Source: an archaeon
Lineage (GTDB): Archaea; Thermoproteota; Nitrososphaeria; Nitrososphaerales; CADDZS01
Length of the DNA: 29,021 nt
Assembly: GCA_021806865.1 (NCBI GenBank)
Contig: JAKAPU010000015.1
Span: 1 to 29,021, forward strand
Direction of reading: 5' to 3'
How positions within the stretch are numbered: the stretch's first letter is position 1; each line of letters starts with the position of its first letter. Shown in pieces: positions 1 to 7,608 of this stretch. The translations under genes and the position numbers were made by a program. Under the pieces are notes generated by a model that was not told the origin of the DNA, made no database searches, and worked only from the letters and a program-made list of their open reading frames with translations.

Positions 1-220
1 TGACATAATCGCTTACCGAAATTGCTGCCGCCGCACCAGAATAGATCGCTTCTTGACCAGTGCAAAGATGCACGGCGCCTGTAATGGGGTTGTTTTGAAA
101 GAGCTCTTGCACCTTATTCTCGAAAATGCGAATCTTTAGCATAGTCGAATACATTTCGATTGATCTTTCTTGCCCGAGATCCGAAGGCTCGAATCTTTCA
201 AAGTGAAAACTGGTTGTCAT
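1..220 (-). CDS. 2-oxoacid dehydrogenase E1 alpha subunit, N-terminal part (cut by window edge)
   Basis: Reading leftwards from an ATG at 218-220, the frame stays open for 73 residues to the window edge. The translation carries the start of a thiamine-diphosphate E1 alpha subunit: MYSTMLKIRIFENKVQELF, then GAVHLCTGQEAIYSGAAAAI and DYV, which match the family pattern of an R-x-F/E-E helix, H-L-x-x-GQEA and D-x-V. In this family (pyruvate, branched-chain or acetoin dehydrogenase) E1 alpha and beta decarboxylate a 2-oxoacid and pass the acyl group to lipoyl-E2; the substrate cannot be told from this fragment. The gene starts 21 bases after the acyl-CoA synthetase stop on the same strand, so the two are probably co-transcribed. 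The ThDP-binding GDG motif would lie outside the window. Confidence 0.85.
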   Translation of the reverse strand, partial: MTTSFHFERFEPSDLGQERSIEMYSTMLKIRIFENKVQELFQNNPITGAVHLCTGQEAIYSGAAAAISVSDYV

Positions 221-241
221 GTTCTTAAGCCGCGATTCCTT

Positions 242-1792
242 CTATTTCGCTAGTGTTGCACCCGTTGCTTGACTCTCCAATTCTTCTCTCAACAAGCGTT
301 TCAACACTTTGCCTGAAGGATTCCTAGGTAGCGGTTTGCTATACGCAATGAATTTATTAGGAATCTTGAATTTGGCAATCTTGTTGAGACAGAATTCTGA
401 CAATTGTTGTTCAGATAAATGTTTACCACCTTTCGTGACAACGAAAGCGACCGGAAGTTCGCCCCACTTTGAATCCTTCATTCCAACGACAGCCGCTTCG
501 ATAATGTCAGGATGAAGGTATAGCACTCTCTCTATCTCGAGGGATGAGATATTTTCTCCACCACTTTTTATCATGTCTTTTTTCCTATCGGTTATGTAAA
601 GGAAACCATCTTTGTCTAGACGCCCTATATCAGCAGTGTGAAACCAGCCGTCTCTCAGCGCACCACTGGTAGCCATCTCGTTCTTCCAATATCCTTTGAA
701 CACTTTTGGTCCACGAATCAATATCTCACCTTCACACTCGTGAGGTACTTCTTTGTCGTCTTCATCTACTATCTTGATCTCAACAAACAATGTCGGTAGT
801 CCAACTGAACCGAGTTTCTCTCTCATGCACTCTTTAGGGACAAACGTGTCGCCCGATACCGTTTCCGTAAGACCGTATGCGTCGGCATACCATGCGTTAG
901 GGAATACCGACAAAAGCTTACTAATCAATGGCTCTGGCATTTTCTCTCCACCGTCTATTATCAGCCTAACAGAGCTCAAATCATACGAAGATACATCTTC
1001 GAGATGAAGCAGTGTACTCAGCATGGAAGGTGCAAGCCACGTGACTGTAACTCGATGTTTCGATATCGCGTCTAGACATTTCTTCGCATCGAATTTTCTC
1101 AGCATGACCAAAGAACCGCCTGCAAGCAAGACATGCGATGCAGCAAGATCGAATGCGCCTACATGATAAAGGGGCCCAGCGACTAGCGCAATATCACTCC
1201 TCTTGCTCTCTAATTCAATGGCATGCGCAAGAGTCTTCCACCACATGTTTGAGTAAGATATCATGACTCCCTTTGGATTCGCAGTCGTGCCAGAAGTATA
1301 CATCAAACGATGAAGTTCATCTGGCTTCGGATCATAATCACTGAATTTCACAATCTCTTCTCTTACAAATTCGGAGAAATTCTGCCAATTTAGGTCAGGT
1401 TGACCATCGACAAGAATACATTTCTGTAGGTAGGGCAGTCTGTCTCGGATAAGATCTATTTCATTCTTGAATATGCTCTCCGTGACTATGAACTTGGCAC
1501 TCGAGTCAGCCAATATGAAGGCCCACTCTTCACGAGCGAGTCTATAATTCAGCGGAAGAAATGTTAGGCCAGCCCTGTTGGCAGCTATGGCGGTAAGCAA
1601 AAATTCCGGTCTGTTATACAATAGAATTGCCGCGATGTCGCAAGGATTTCCTCCAGCACGTCTAAGAGAATTAGCAAAGCGGCTTGCTGCACCATCCAAC
1701 TCTCTGTAAGTGATTTCTTGGTCTTCAAAGTTAATGGCAATCTTCGTAGGAGTTCGCTGAGCATGCCATCTAAAGATCTGTGAAAAGTTCAT
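242..1792 (-). CDS. AMP-forming acyl-CoA synthetase (acyl-adenylate-forming family)
   Basis: This 516-residue protein should activate a carboxylic acid with ATP to an acyl-adenylate and then to the CoA thioester in the cytoplasm. The signature motifs are in order: the phosphate loop YTSGTTANPKGV at residues 165-176, the YGLTE adenine motif, the DGWFHTADIGRL motif, the hinge region DRKKDMIKSGGENIS, and PRNPSGK with the catalytic lysine near residue 495. Length is normal for the long/medium-chain and aryl-CoA ligase group. It starts with ATG at 1790-1792, 19 bases after the enoyl-CoA hydratase stop. The neighbouring hydratase and 2-oxoacid dehydrogenase suggest fatty-acid, branched-chain or aromatic acid metabolism. 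Acyl chain preference cannot be read from the sequence by eye. Confidence 0.93.
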   Translation of the reverse strand: MNFSQIFRWHAQRTPTKIAINFEDQEITYRELDGAASRFANSLRRAGGNPCDIAAILLYNRPEFLLTAIAANRAGLTFLPLNYRLAREEWAFILADSSAKFIVTESIFKNEIDLIRDRLPYLQKCILVDGQPDLNWQNFSEFVREEIVKFSDYDPKPDELHRLMYTSGTTANPKGVMISYSNMWWKTLAHAIELESKRSDIALVAGPLYHVGAFDLAASHVLLAGGSLVMLRKFDAKKCLDAISKHRVTVTWLAPSMLSTLLHLEDVSSYDLSSVRLIIDGGEKMPEPLISKLLSVFPNAWYADAYGLTETVSGDTFVPKECMREKLGSVGLPTLFVEIKIVDEDDKEVPHECEGEILIRGPKVFKGYWKNEMATSGALRDGWFHTADIGRLDKDGFLYITDRKKDMIKSGGENISSLEIERVLYLHPDIIEAAVVGMKDSKWGELPVAFVVTKGGKHLSEQQLSEFCLNKIAKFKIPNKFIAYSKPLPRNPSGKVLKRLLREELESQATGATLAK

Positions 1793-1811
1793 GTCTCTGT
1801 CAGCTGCCTTT

Positions 1812-2600
1812 TCACACGCCCTTGTAGTTCGGCTTGCGCTTTTCTAGGAATGCTCGTATACCTTCTTTGGTATCCTCGGTATTCATTAATTTTGTATCCA
1901 AGTTGGTCTCATATTCTAGTCCTTCTTCCAGTGTCAGGTCGTAAGCTCGATTGATAACGTCTTTCGCATATGCTAAAACAAGTGTACTCTTCTGAGTCAG
2001 TTTGGAAACGAGACTCTGAACAAAAATGTCAAAATCTTCTCTTTGCACAACCCAGTTCACTATGCCTAGCCAAGAGGCTTCGTCGGCGTCTATCATTTCT
2101 CCAAGCATTACGAGCTGTTTTGCTTTGAGGCGACCCAGAATTCTGGTAATTCGTTGCGTGCCGCCCCATCCAGGCAAGAGCGCAATATTGACTTCTGGAA
2201 AGCCAAATTTTGAATCCTTGGTTGCTACTGTTAGGTCACATGCGAGAGCAATTTCTAGGCCGCCGCCTAAGCAGTATCCATCTATCGCACAAATTACAGG
2301 TTTAGTCATCTTCTCAATGAAGCGATGAACTTGTGGAGCGTCTACTTCCCAGAAATTCTTGGCATCTCGACTATTCTTGAAATCTTTGAATAATGCAATA
2401 TCTGCACCAGTGGAGAACGATTTTTCTCCTGCACCTCGTAGCACTATCACTGAGACGTCCTTTGACTGTTCACACTCTCTCAACGCTGCACTCAGGGTGT
2501 GCACGGCTTGGATTGTGAACGCGTTAAGATGAGTCGGCCGATTGAGTGTAATTGTAGCAACTTTGGAGGCTATCTTGAGATCTACTTCGTCGCTTTGCAC
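1812..2600 (-). CDS. enoyl-CoA hydratase/isomerase (crotonase family)
   Basis: A 262-residue crotonase-fold protein that probably hydrates a 2-enoyl-CoA to the 3-hydroxyacyl-CoA. The oxyanion-hole segment FSTGADI and the motif GYCLGGGLEIALACD are present, and both catalytic glutamates of true hydratases appear conserved: the Glu in GGGLE and the Glu in FGFPEVNIALLPGWGG. Length is typical. The start is GTG at 2598-2600; the frame stays open upstream to about 2730 but has no other start codon. It is the first gene of a minus-strand group with the acyl-CoA synthetase. In some Thermoproteota such a hydratase serves the 3-hydroxypropionate/4-hydroxybutyrate cycle; beta-oxidation or branched-chain degradation are equally possible here. 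Confidence 0.92.
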   Translation of the reverse strand: MQSDEVDLKIASKVATITLNRPTHLNAFTIQAVHTLSAALRECEQSKDVSVIVLRGAGEKSFSTGADIALFKDFKNSRDAKNFWEVDAPQVHRFIEKMTKPVICAIDGYCLGGGLEIALACDLTVATKDSKFGFPEVNIALLPGWGGTQRITRILGRLKAKQLVMLGEMIDADEASWLGIVNWVVQREDFDIFVQSLVSKLTQKSTLVLAYAKDVINRAYDLTLEEGLEYETNLDTKLMNTEDTKEGIRAFLEKRKPNYKGV

Positions 2601-2623
2601 GAAGACATTCGCACCGCGTATTT

Positions 2624-2633
2624 GCTTTTTAAG
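2624..2633 (-). promoter_or_regulatory. candidate TATA box for the enoyl-CoA hydratase group
   Basis: On the minus strand CTTAAAAAGC lies about 25-33 bases before the GTG start at 2600, the distance expected of an archaeal TATA box serving a leaderless or short-leader transcript. Identified by eye only. Confidence 0.35.
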
Positions 2634-3164
2634 CTTGTTAGAGGGGAAAGTGCCTATTGATGATTGCGGTGGATGCTTTTCAGCATGACCATCGATGAAT
2701 ACTACGACAGTGACTGAGTTGAGTTGAACATGTCACTTTTGCAAGAAGCACACCTTGCTCAGCAAAGATGATTGTAAATGATAGGGCCTGCTCCGTGACA
2801 GATCCAGTTCATCCATAGGCTTGTTTCAACAAGTGGATCAACACTTCTTCAACCCGGTTCAGATCCAGCAATCTGCCGACGGTGAGGTTAAAACTCTGAT
2901 CAGATAGCGGATGTTGCTAGCCTACTTGCTCTGATCTTCATCTTGCCGAGAGTCTGTGTGGGATTTCCATTCACTGAGGGTGCATCTCGAGAGACTATGC
3001 CGATCTTTTAGCACATTTGTGATTCACGCGTTATTCATTTGCTCGTACTACTCTTTTGACAGAAGACGAGTAGGATCGAGCGTCTGCAAAAGTAGTTGAC
3101 CGGATACTGTGTAGTCTTCGGTTGACAAAGCATGAAGTTCAACCACCATCAACCAAAAAGTATA

Positions 3165-3389
3165 CTGTCTAATCTCCTCTGTGCTGGGAGTCCTCCCGAT
3201 TCGACCTTCGCTTCGCGCAATCATTTTGTTGATCTTGGCTCAGCTAAAGCCGTTGTCAACATTGTTCATGTCCAGAAAGCGTTTGATCGCTTCACGCGTC
3301 TGTCTTACACTGGATTCACTGACCTGTTTCTTTCATGTCTCCACAAATTCAATGAATTTATGTTCTGCAAATTTAGCTTCCATTTTCAC
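3165..3389 (-). pseudogene. remnant of a tyrosine-recombinase/integrase N-terminal region
   Basis: A single minus-strand frame of 75 codons is interrupted by two in-frame TGA codons (3333-3335 and 3240-3242). It reads KFIEFVET(stop)KKQVSESSVRQT, then REAIKRFLDMNNVDNGFS(stop), then AKINKMIARSEGRIGRTPST and EEIRQ. This resembles the core-binding domain and the W-x-K-I-N-x-x-x-P...PT-x-EEI linker of archaeal phage-type integrases; the second TGA sits where a tryptophan is expected. The catalytic R...HxxR...Y domain was not found downstream. The match is from memory of the family pattern and not from a search. A tRNA attachment site was not seen nearby. Confidence 0.5.
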
Positions 3390-3502
3390 TTTGTTGAGGA
3401 AACCATCTGCAGATCTGAACGACCACTCTTCTTCCCTTTTTCAGCCACAGCCGTGGGCCGAATCTATCATCTTGCATAGATCTTTCATCAGATCGAACCA
3501 TG

Positions 3503-4426
3503 TCATTCGTACAGATTAGTTGAAAGGTACCTCTCGCCCTCATCCGGAAGCACGGCGACGATCGTTTTGCCTTTCCCGAGTTCCTTTGCCTTTTTCAATG
3601 CAACATACATTATGGAACCAGCGCTCATCCCGATCAACAGGCCTTCCTTTCTAGCAACCTCGCGAGCAATTCTGAAGCTTGCGTTCTTCTCTTCATCTCC
3701 TATTTCTATGACTTCGTCGAATTGTTCTGCTCTGTAGAGCTGCGTTGGAAATGCTTCGCGCGGATTCCTCAAGCCCTGAACACTCACGCCTAGCTTTGGA
3801 GTCACGCCTATTATTTTCACGTCTGGCCTTGTCTCCCTTATGCGCATGGAGGTACCAACTCCGGTGCCTGCGGTTCCAACTCCTATCACGACGGCGTCGA
3901 GGCGACCGCCTGTCTGTTCAAGAATCTCCCTCCCCGTTGTCTGGTAGTGTGCCATGATGTTTGCGGGATCCCTGAACTGGTCGACGTCAACGTACTTCTC
4001 TGGATTGTCCATTAGCATTTTCTGCTTCAGCTCGATTGCTCCCGCCGTTCCCTTAGCACCGGGGGAGAGAATGAGTTCCGCCCCATATGCGCTGATTATC
4101 TTCCTTCTTTCTACGCTGACCGATTCCGGCATGACTATGGCTATCTTGTAGCCCTTGGCCGCGGCTATCATGGAAAGTGCTATTCCGGTGTTGCCAGAGG
4201 TCGCTTCGAGAATCGTCTTTCCGCCGCCTTTTGTATTTGCGAGCTTTCCCGCACTTTCAGCGTACTCCATTATGTAGAGCCCGAGCCTGTCCTTGACAGA
4301 TCCGCCCGCGTTGTACCACTCGAGCTTTGCGTAGATAGTTGCGTCGTCTGGACCCGTCACCCTGTTTATCCTGACCAATGGGGTGTTGCCGATCAGCTCC
4401 GTCACGTCGTTGAATACTCTGCTCAA
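3503..4426 (-). CDS. cysteine synthase (O-acetylserine/O-phosphoserine sulfhydrylase)
   Basis: This 307-residue fold-type II PLP enzyme makes cysteine from sulfide and an activated serine. The N-terminal LIGNTPLVRI, the PLP lysine in GGSVKDR (Lys45), the substrate loop EATSGNTGIAL, the PLP-phosphate loop GVGTAGTGVG and the C-terminal MSAGS are all present and the length is normal. Whether it prefers O-acetylserine or O-phosphoserine, as some archaeal homologues do, cannot be settled by eye. The start is TTG at 4424-4426; the nearest upstream ATG is in another frame and runs into a stop. It appears to be a single-gene unit with its own TATA box, separated by 114 bases from the metal ATPase gene. 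Confidence 0.95.
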   Translation of the reverse strand: MSRVFNDVTELIGNTPLVRINRVTGPDDATIYAKLEWYNAGGSVKDRLGLYIMEYAESAGKLANTKGGGKTILEATSGNTGIALSMIAAAKGYKIAIVMPESVSVERRKIISAYGAELILSPGAKGTAGAIELKQKMLMDNPEKYVDVDQFRDPANIMAHYQTTGREILEQTGGRLDAVVIGVGTAGTGVGTSMRIRETRPDVKIIGVTPKLGVSVQGLRNPREAFPTQLYRAEQFDEVIEIGDEEKNASFRIAREVARKEGLLIGMSAGSIMYVALKKAKELGKGKTIVAVLPDEGERYLSTNLYE

Positions 4427-4467
4427 TACAATTTCACTGCTTTCCTGCTTTGCAAAACATGCTTATG

Positions 4468-4475
4468 ATATTAAA
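4468..4475 (-). promoter_or_regulatory. candidate TATA box for cysteine synthase
   Basis: The minus strand reads TTTAATAT in an A/T-rich context about 42 bases ahead of the TTG start, leaving room for a short leader. This is a good visual match to an archaeal TATA element. Confidence 0.5.
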
Positions 4476-4540
4476 TTATGACAATGCCGCAGAAAGCAGT
4501 GTACTAGGCGCAGAAGCAGCGTGCGAATATAGAAAACCGT

Positions 4541-6433
4541 TCATCTGATCAGTCTTGCCGAATTCAGGATGAAGATGAGCTCGGAAACAACGTGTATTCC
4601 TGCAGCAAACAGGGGACTCAGAAAACCGAGAAACGCCAGGGTCACCCCAACCCCGTCCACCGTCAGGGTTCCGTAGAAGTTTGTCATTATTGTCCGGTAT
4701 GCCTTCTTGCTCAGTCGCGCGACGTCTGCAATCTTCTGGAGATCGTTTGTCATCAGAACTATGTCCGCCTCTTCAATGGCGACATCAGTTCCGGCGCCCA
4801 TTCCTATCCCGACGTTTGCTCTAGCAAGCGCAGGAGCGTCGTTTATCCCGTCTCCGACCATAGCTACTCTACGACCTTCCGCTACCAGTCTTTCGATAAA
4901 CGAGACCTTGTCTCCAGGAAGCAGTCCTGCATGCACTTCTTCAATCCCAACTTGCTGCGCAACCGCCTTTGCAACTTCTTCATTATCTCCTGTTAGCATC
5001 ACAGTGCGGATTCCCATCCGTTCCAGGTCGGTTATCGCTTTCTTGCTCTCTCCTCTCACTTTGTCAGAGACTGCTATCATACCGCACACCATTCCTGAAT
5101 GTGCGACGAGTACGGTGGACTGCCAGTTCGAGATTTTTGCGGAAAATGACTGGCTTCTGCCGTCGGTTGGAAACCTGACATTTCTTTCAGCCATCAGAAT
5201 GTTGTTTCCAACTATGATTTCTTGTCCTTCGTGTTCGGAGATCATGCCCTTACCAGGAACGTAGTTTGATGAGGTGGGGCCATTTGGAAGCTCTATTCCC
5301 ATTTCTGCCGCTTTGTCAGTTATTGCGCGAGCCAGAGGGTGATTGGAGTACCTTTCGGCCAAGGCTGCGTACTCCAGCACCTTTTGTTGAGCATGACCAT
5401 CCAAACCGATGATGTTTGTAACGACAGGCTCTCCAAAAGTGAGAGTCCCGGTTTTGTCGATCACAACCGTGTCAACTCTGTTCATTTCCTCGACATACGC
5501 TCCTCCTTTGACGATGGCGCCTTTCTTTGCGGCCTTGCCCATGATCGCAACTATGGCAAGTGGAGTTCCAGCAGCAACGCCACAGGCACCAGCTACCACA
5601 ACTACAGAGAGAGTCGAGGTCAGGTTTCTTGTGAGGAAAAAAGTGATCACTGAGAAACCGATTGCAAACTCGACAAGCCAGGTAGCTAGTTTATCCGCGG
5701 TCTTTTGGATTGGGGCCTTTTTGCTTTCAGCTTCCTCAACCAGCTTTATGATCTTCCCGAATACTGTTTCGCTTCCGATTTTGTCAGTCCGCACTTCGAT
5801 AACGCCTGATTCGTTTATGGAGCCTGCATAAACTAGGTCTCCAGCATTCTTTTCGACTCTAGCAAATTCGCCGGTTATCGCTGATTGATTCACGAAAGCA
5901 GATCCGACGACAATCGTTCCGTCCACGGGTATTCGCTCGCCGTCCCTCACAATGACAATGTCGTTTGGTTGGAGAGATTGCACGTCTACCTCGATTTCGG
6001 CACCATTTCTCCTGACAAGCGCCTTTTTCGGGGCAGACCTTTCGAGCAAAACTATGGTCTGTCTTCCCTTGTCGACGGCATAGTCCTCGATGTATTCTGA
6101 AAGAAGCACAAAGAAAGTGATTACTACAGAGACGGTGAATTGACCTAATGCGAGCGAAGCAAATATTGCAACGGCCATAGATACCTCCATGTTGACGTGT
6201 CCGTGCCTGAGTGCTTGGAAGGTTTCCTTGTAAACGGGATAGCCACCAAGCAATGTCGCGATTATCGCTATGAAATCAATCGGAAGGAATAGGCGCCAGA
6301 CTCCGATCCAACTTAGCAAGGCGACTACGGCCATTAGGGCGAGACGAGCAAGCTCCATCGACTTGCTCTCTTCGTGTGTGCCTACGTTTCCCTCTGTGAC
6401 TTCCTGCTGTTTGCTGCTCGTGTTCAAGATCAC
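4541..6433 (-). CDS. heavy-metal-type (P1B-like) P-type ATPase with atypical metal site
   Basis: A 630-residue membrane cation pump. The actuator loop has SAITGEF (187-189 TGE), the phosphorylation site is DKTGT (Asp326), the P1B-specific nucleotide-domain motif is SNHPLARAI (His365-Pro366), and the hinge is GDGINDAP (527-534). There is no N-terminal heavy-metal-binding domain; the chain enters the membrane after about 28 residues. The membrane metal site is unusual: where P1B pumps have CPC, SPC or TPC in helix 4, this one has AGACGVAAGTP (281-291), so proline and first cysteine are gone. The last helix has HVVSE (613-617) where some P1B-4 pumps have HEGGT. The start is GTG. It follows the CsoR-like gene by 25 bases and is probably repressed by it. 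The transported ion is unknown. Confidence 0.9.
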   Translation of the reverse strand: MILNTSSKQQEVTEGNVGTHEESKSMELARLALMAVVALLSWIGVWRLFLPIDFIAIIATLLGGYPVYKETFQALRHGHVNMEVSMAVAIFASLALGQFTVSVVITFFVLLSEYIEDYAVDKGRQTIVLLERSAPKKALVRRNGAEIEVDVQSLQPNDIVIVRDGERIPVDGTIVVGSAFVNQSAITGEFARVEKNAGDLVYAGSINESGVIEVRTDKIGSETVFGKIIKLVEEAESKKAPIQKTADKLATWLVEFAIGFSVITFFLTRNLTSTLSVVVVAGACGVAAGTPLAIVAIMGKAAKKGAIVKGGAYVEEMNRVDTVVIDKTGTLTFGEPVVTNIIGLDGHAQQKVLEYAALAERYSNHPLARAITDKAAEMGIELPNGPTSSNYVPGKGMISEHEGQEIIVGNNILMAERNVRFPTDGRSQSFSAKISNWQSTVLVAHSGMVCGMIAVSDKVRGESKKAITDLERMGIRTVMLTGDNEEVAKAVAQQVGIEEVHAGLLPGDKVSFIERLVAEGRRVAMVGDGINDAPALARANVGIGMGAGTDVAIEEADIVLMTNDLQKIADVARLSKKAYRTIMTNFYGTLTVDGVGVTLAFLGFLSPLFAAGIHVVSELIFILNSARLIR

Positions 6434-6458
6434 CAGTGATTTAGGTCGGTTACAGAGT

Positions 6459-6722
6459 TCAACGAATTCTGGTCATTACTTCCTTCAGTTCGAGGGCCGT
6501 CTCGCTTGCCGACTTGTTTTTCTCGGTCTTTGCAATACAGTCCTCCACGAGATCTTCCACAATGACCTGAACTGCACTGTCCAACCCCGCCTTTACTGCA
6601 GAAATCTGCTGAACGATTTCTGAATAGGACCTTCCTTGGTCAAGCATTTCCATGATACCGTGCACGTGACCGTGGATTCGTGCAATCCTTTTGGCCACAT
6701 CCTTTCTCCTATGCGAAGACAT
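6459..6722 (-). CDS. CsoR/RcnR-family (DUF156) metal- or thiol-sensing repressor
   Basis: An 87-residue all-helical protein with the family core RIARIHGHVHGIMEMLDQG and QQISAVKAGLDSAV. Family members are DNA-binding tetramers that leave the operator on binding Cu(I), Ni/Co, formaldehyde or persulfide. Aligning by the ISAV block, the canonical ligands Cys-His-Cys become Tyr33, Leu58 and Cys62, so classical copper or nickel sensing is unlikely. Extra histidines (4, 17, 19, 21) near the N-terminal helix might offer another site. The ATG at 6720-6722 lies about 28 bases after a TATA box, and a G-tract dyad sits between the two, which suggests autorepression. It is the first gene of an operon with the P-type ATPase. 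Confidence 0.9.
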   Translation of the reverse strand: MSSHRRKDVAKRIARIHGHVHGIMEMLDQGRSYSEIVQQISAVKAGLDSAVQVIVEDLVEDCIAKTEKNKSASETALELKEVMTRIR

Positions 6723-6728
6723 ATCCTA

Positions 6729-6743
6729 TCCTAGGGGGGAGGA
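6729..6743. promoter_or_regulatory. candidate CsoR/RcnR-type operator
   Basis: The plus strand reads TCCT-A-GGGGGG-AGGA. Inverted 4-base arms flanking a G6 tract are the architecture of RcnR/FrmR-class operators (arms TACT/AGTA around a G-tract). It lies between the TATA box and the start of the CsoR-like gene, where bound repressor would block transcription start. The identification is by pattern. Confidence 0.6.
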
Positions 6744-6748
6744 ACACG

Positions 6749-6754
6749 TATATA
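6749..6754. promoter_or_regulatory. symmetrical TATA box between divergent csoR-like and ABC transporter genes
   Basis: TATATA is self-complementary. It lies about 28 bases before the csoR-like ATG on the minus strand and about 43 bases before the ABC ATPase ATG on the plus strand. No other convincing TATA box is seen in the 74-base gap, so one element may serve both directions or only the csoR-like gene. Confidence 0.5.
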
Positions 6755-6796
6755 GCCTAATCGAAATGATCTGCTCTCACTGGCGTTTGTTCCAGT

Positions 6797-7597
6797 ATGA
6801 GTGCCCATCAAATCAGTGCCGGAACTTCTCAACCGCAAACCGAAACTGAATTGTCCTGTCAGGACCTGGGTTACGCCTATGGTGCCAAGTTCATATTCAA
6901 GGATGTCAACCTGATCACTTTCAGGGACGAACTGGTTGCAGTCATCGGACCTACCGGAACAGGCAAATCAACCCTGCTTCGGACGCTAGCATACCTTATT
7001 CCTCCGACGGCAGGACACGTCTTTCTTAACGGGAGAGAAGTGAAAAGCCCATCTTCCAAGATCTCGCTCGTTCATCAGTCGATTGCGACATTTCCATGGA
7101 TGACTGCCCTAGATAATGTCAAGCTTGCACTACGGTGTAAGAAGCTCAGTGATGAGGAAGCAACTCAAATATCTGAGAAGATGCTAGATCTCGTGGGTCT
7201 GAAAGGTGATGAGGACGACTATCCAAAGGAAATGAGCGGCGGGATGAGACAGAGGATCGCAATTGCAAGAGCTCTTGCCGCATCGCCTGCTATTCTTTTG
7301 ATGGATGAGCCTTTCGTGCATTTAGACGAGATAACTGCTAACGCGCTGAGAAAAGAAATCTATTCGCTCGTTTTCAATCCTGAGACCACTCTCAAATCCG
7401 CGATTCTTGTATCTCACAACTTGAATGAAGTTGTTGAACTTGCAGATCGGGTATACGTGATGAACGGCTCTCCAGCAAGAATCGTTGACGTTGTCAAGAT
7501 CGAAATGCCGAGACCCAGGTCGCAGAGAGATCCATTGTTCTATCAGTATATGGACAGGTTGTACGAAGATCTGAATCTCAAAAACGCAAAGCCCTAG
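6797..7597 (+). CDS. ABC transporter ATP-binding protein (SsuB/TauB/NrtD-like)
   Basis: A 266-residue cytoplasmic ATPase subunit. It has Walker A GPTGTGKST (51-59), the Q-loop glutamine at 94, signature MSGGMRQRIAIARAL (146-160), Walker B ILLMDEPF with the catalytic Glu171, and a switch histidine in VSHN. The order and the short C-terminal tail place it in the nitrate/sulfonate/taurine importer class. The next gene, 11 bases downstream, is its fused double permease. The start is ATG at 6797, right after a short leader. The substrate is not shown by the sequence. Its divergent position next to the metal repressor raises the possibility of shared control, but this is inference. Confidence 0.92.
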   Translation: MSAHQISAGTSQPQTETELSCQDLGYAYGAKFIFKDVNLITFRDELVAVIGPTGTGKSTLLRTLAYLIPPTAGHVFLNGREVKSPSSKISLVHQSIATFPWMTALDNVKLALRCKKLSDEEATQISEKMLDLVGLKGDEDDYPKEMSGGMRQRIAIARALAASPAILLMDEPFVHLDEITANALRKEIYSLVFNPETTLKSAILVSHNLNEVVELADRVYVMNGSPARIVDVVKIEMPRPRSQRDPLFYQYMDRLYEDLNLKNAKP

Positions 7598-7608
7598 AGA
7601 GGGTCTCT

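Larger units (their letters stand above)
2601..3502. other. 900-base region without an intact gene
   Basis: No intact coding region is convincing here. The minus strand holds a decayed integrase-like stretch (3165-3389, listed separately). Around 2800-2900 on the minus strand a short stop-bounded frame reads protein-like (LLDLNRVEEVLIHLLKQAYG and then a stop) but I do not recognise it. The plus-strand frames between 3132 and 3519 are antisense to the integrase remnant. The region looks like an old integration scar. Confidence 0.5.

Noticed and set aside
2601..2730. N-terminal extension of the enoyl-CoA hydratase.
   Set aside because: The frame stays open upstream but contains no start codon before GTG 2600, and the family begins near that point.
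3132..3519. Two overlapping plus-strand open frames of about 112-115 codons in the gene-free gap.
   Set aside because: They are antisense to the integrase remnant, show no known motif, and one overlaps the end of cysteine synthase.
4707..5264. 185-codon plus-strand open frame.
   Set aside because: It is antisense to the P-type ATPase catalytic region; a low-complexity Ser/Pro-rich translation typical of a shadow frame.
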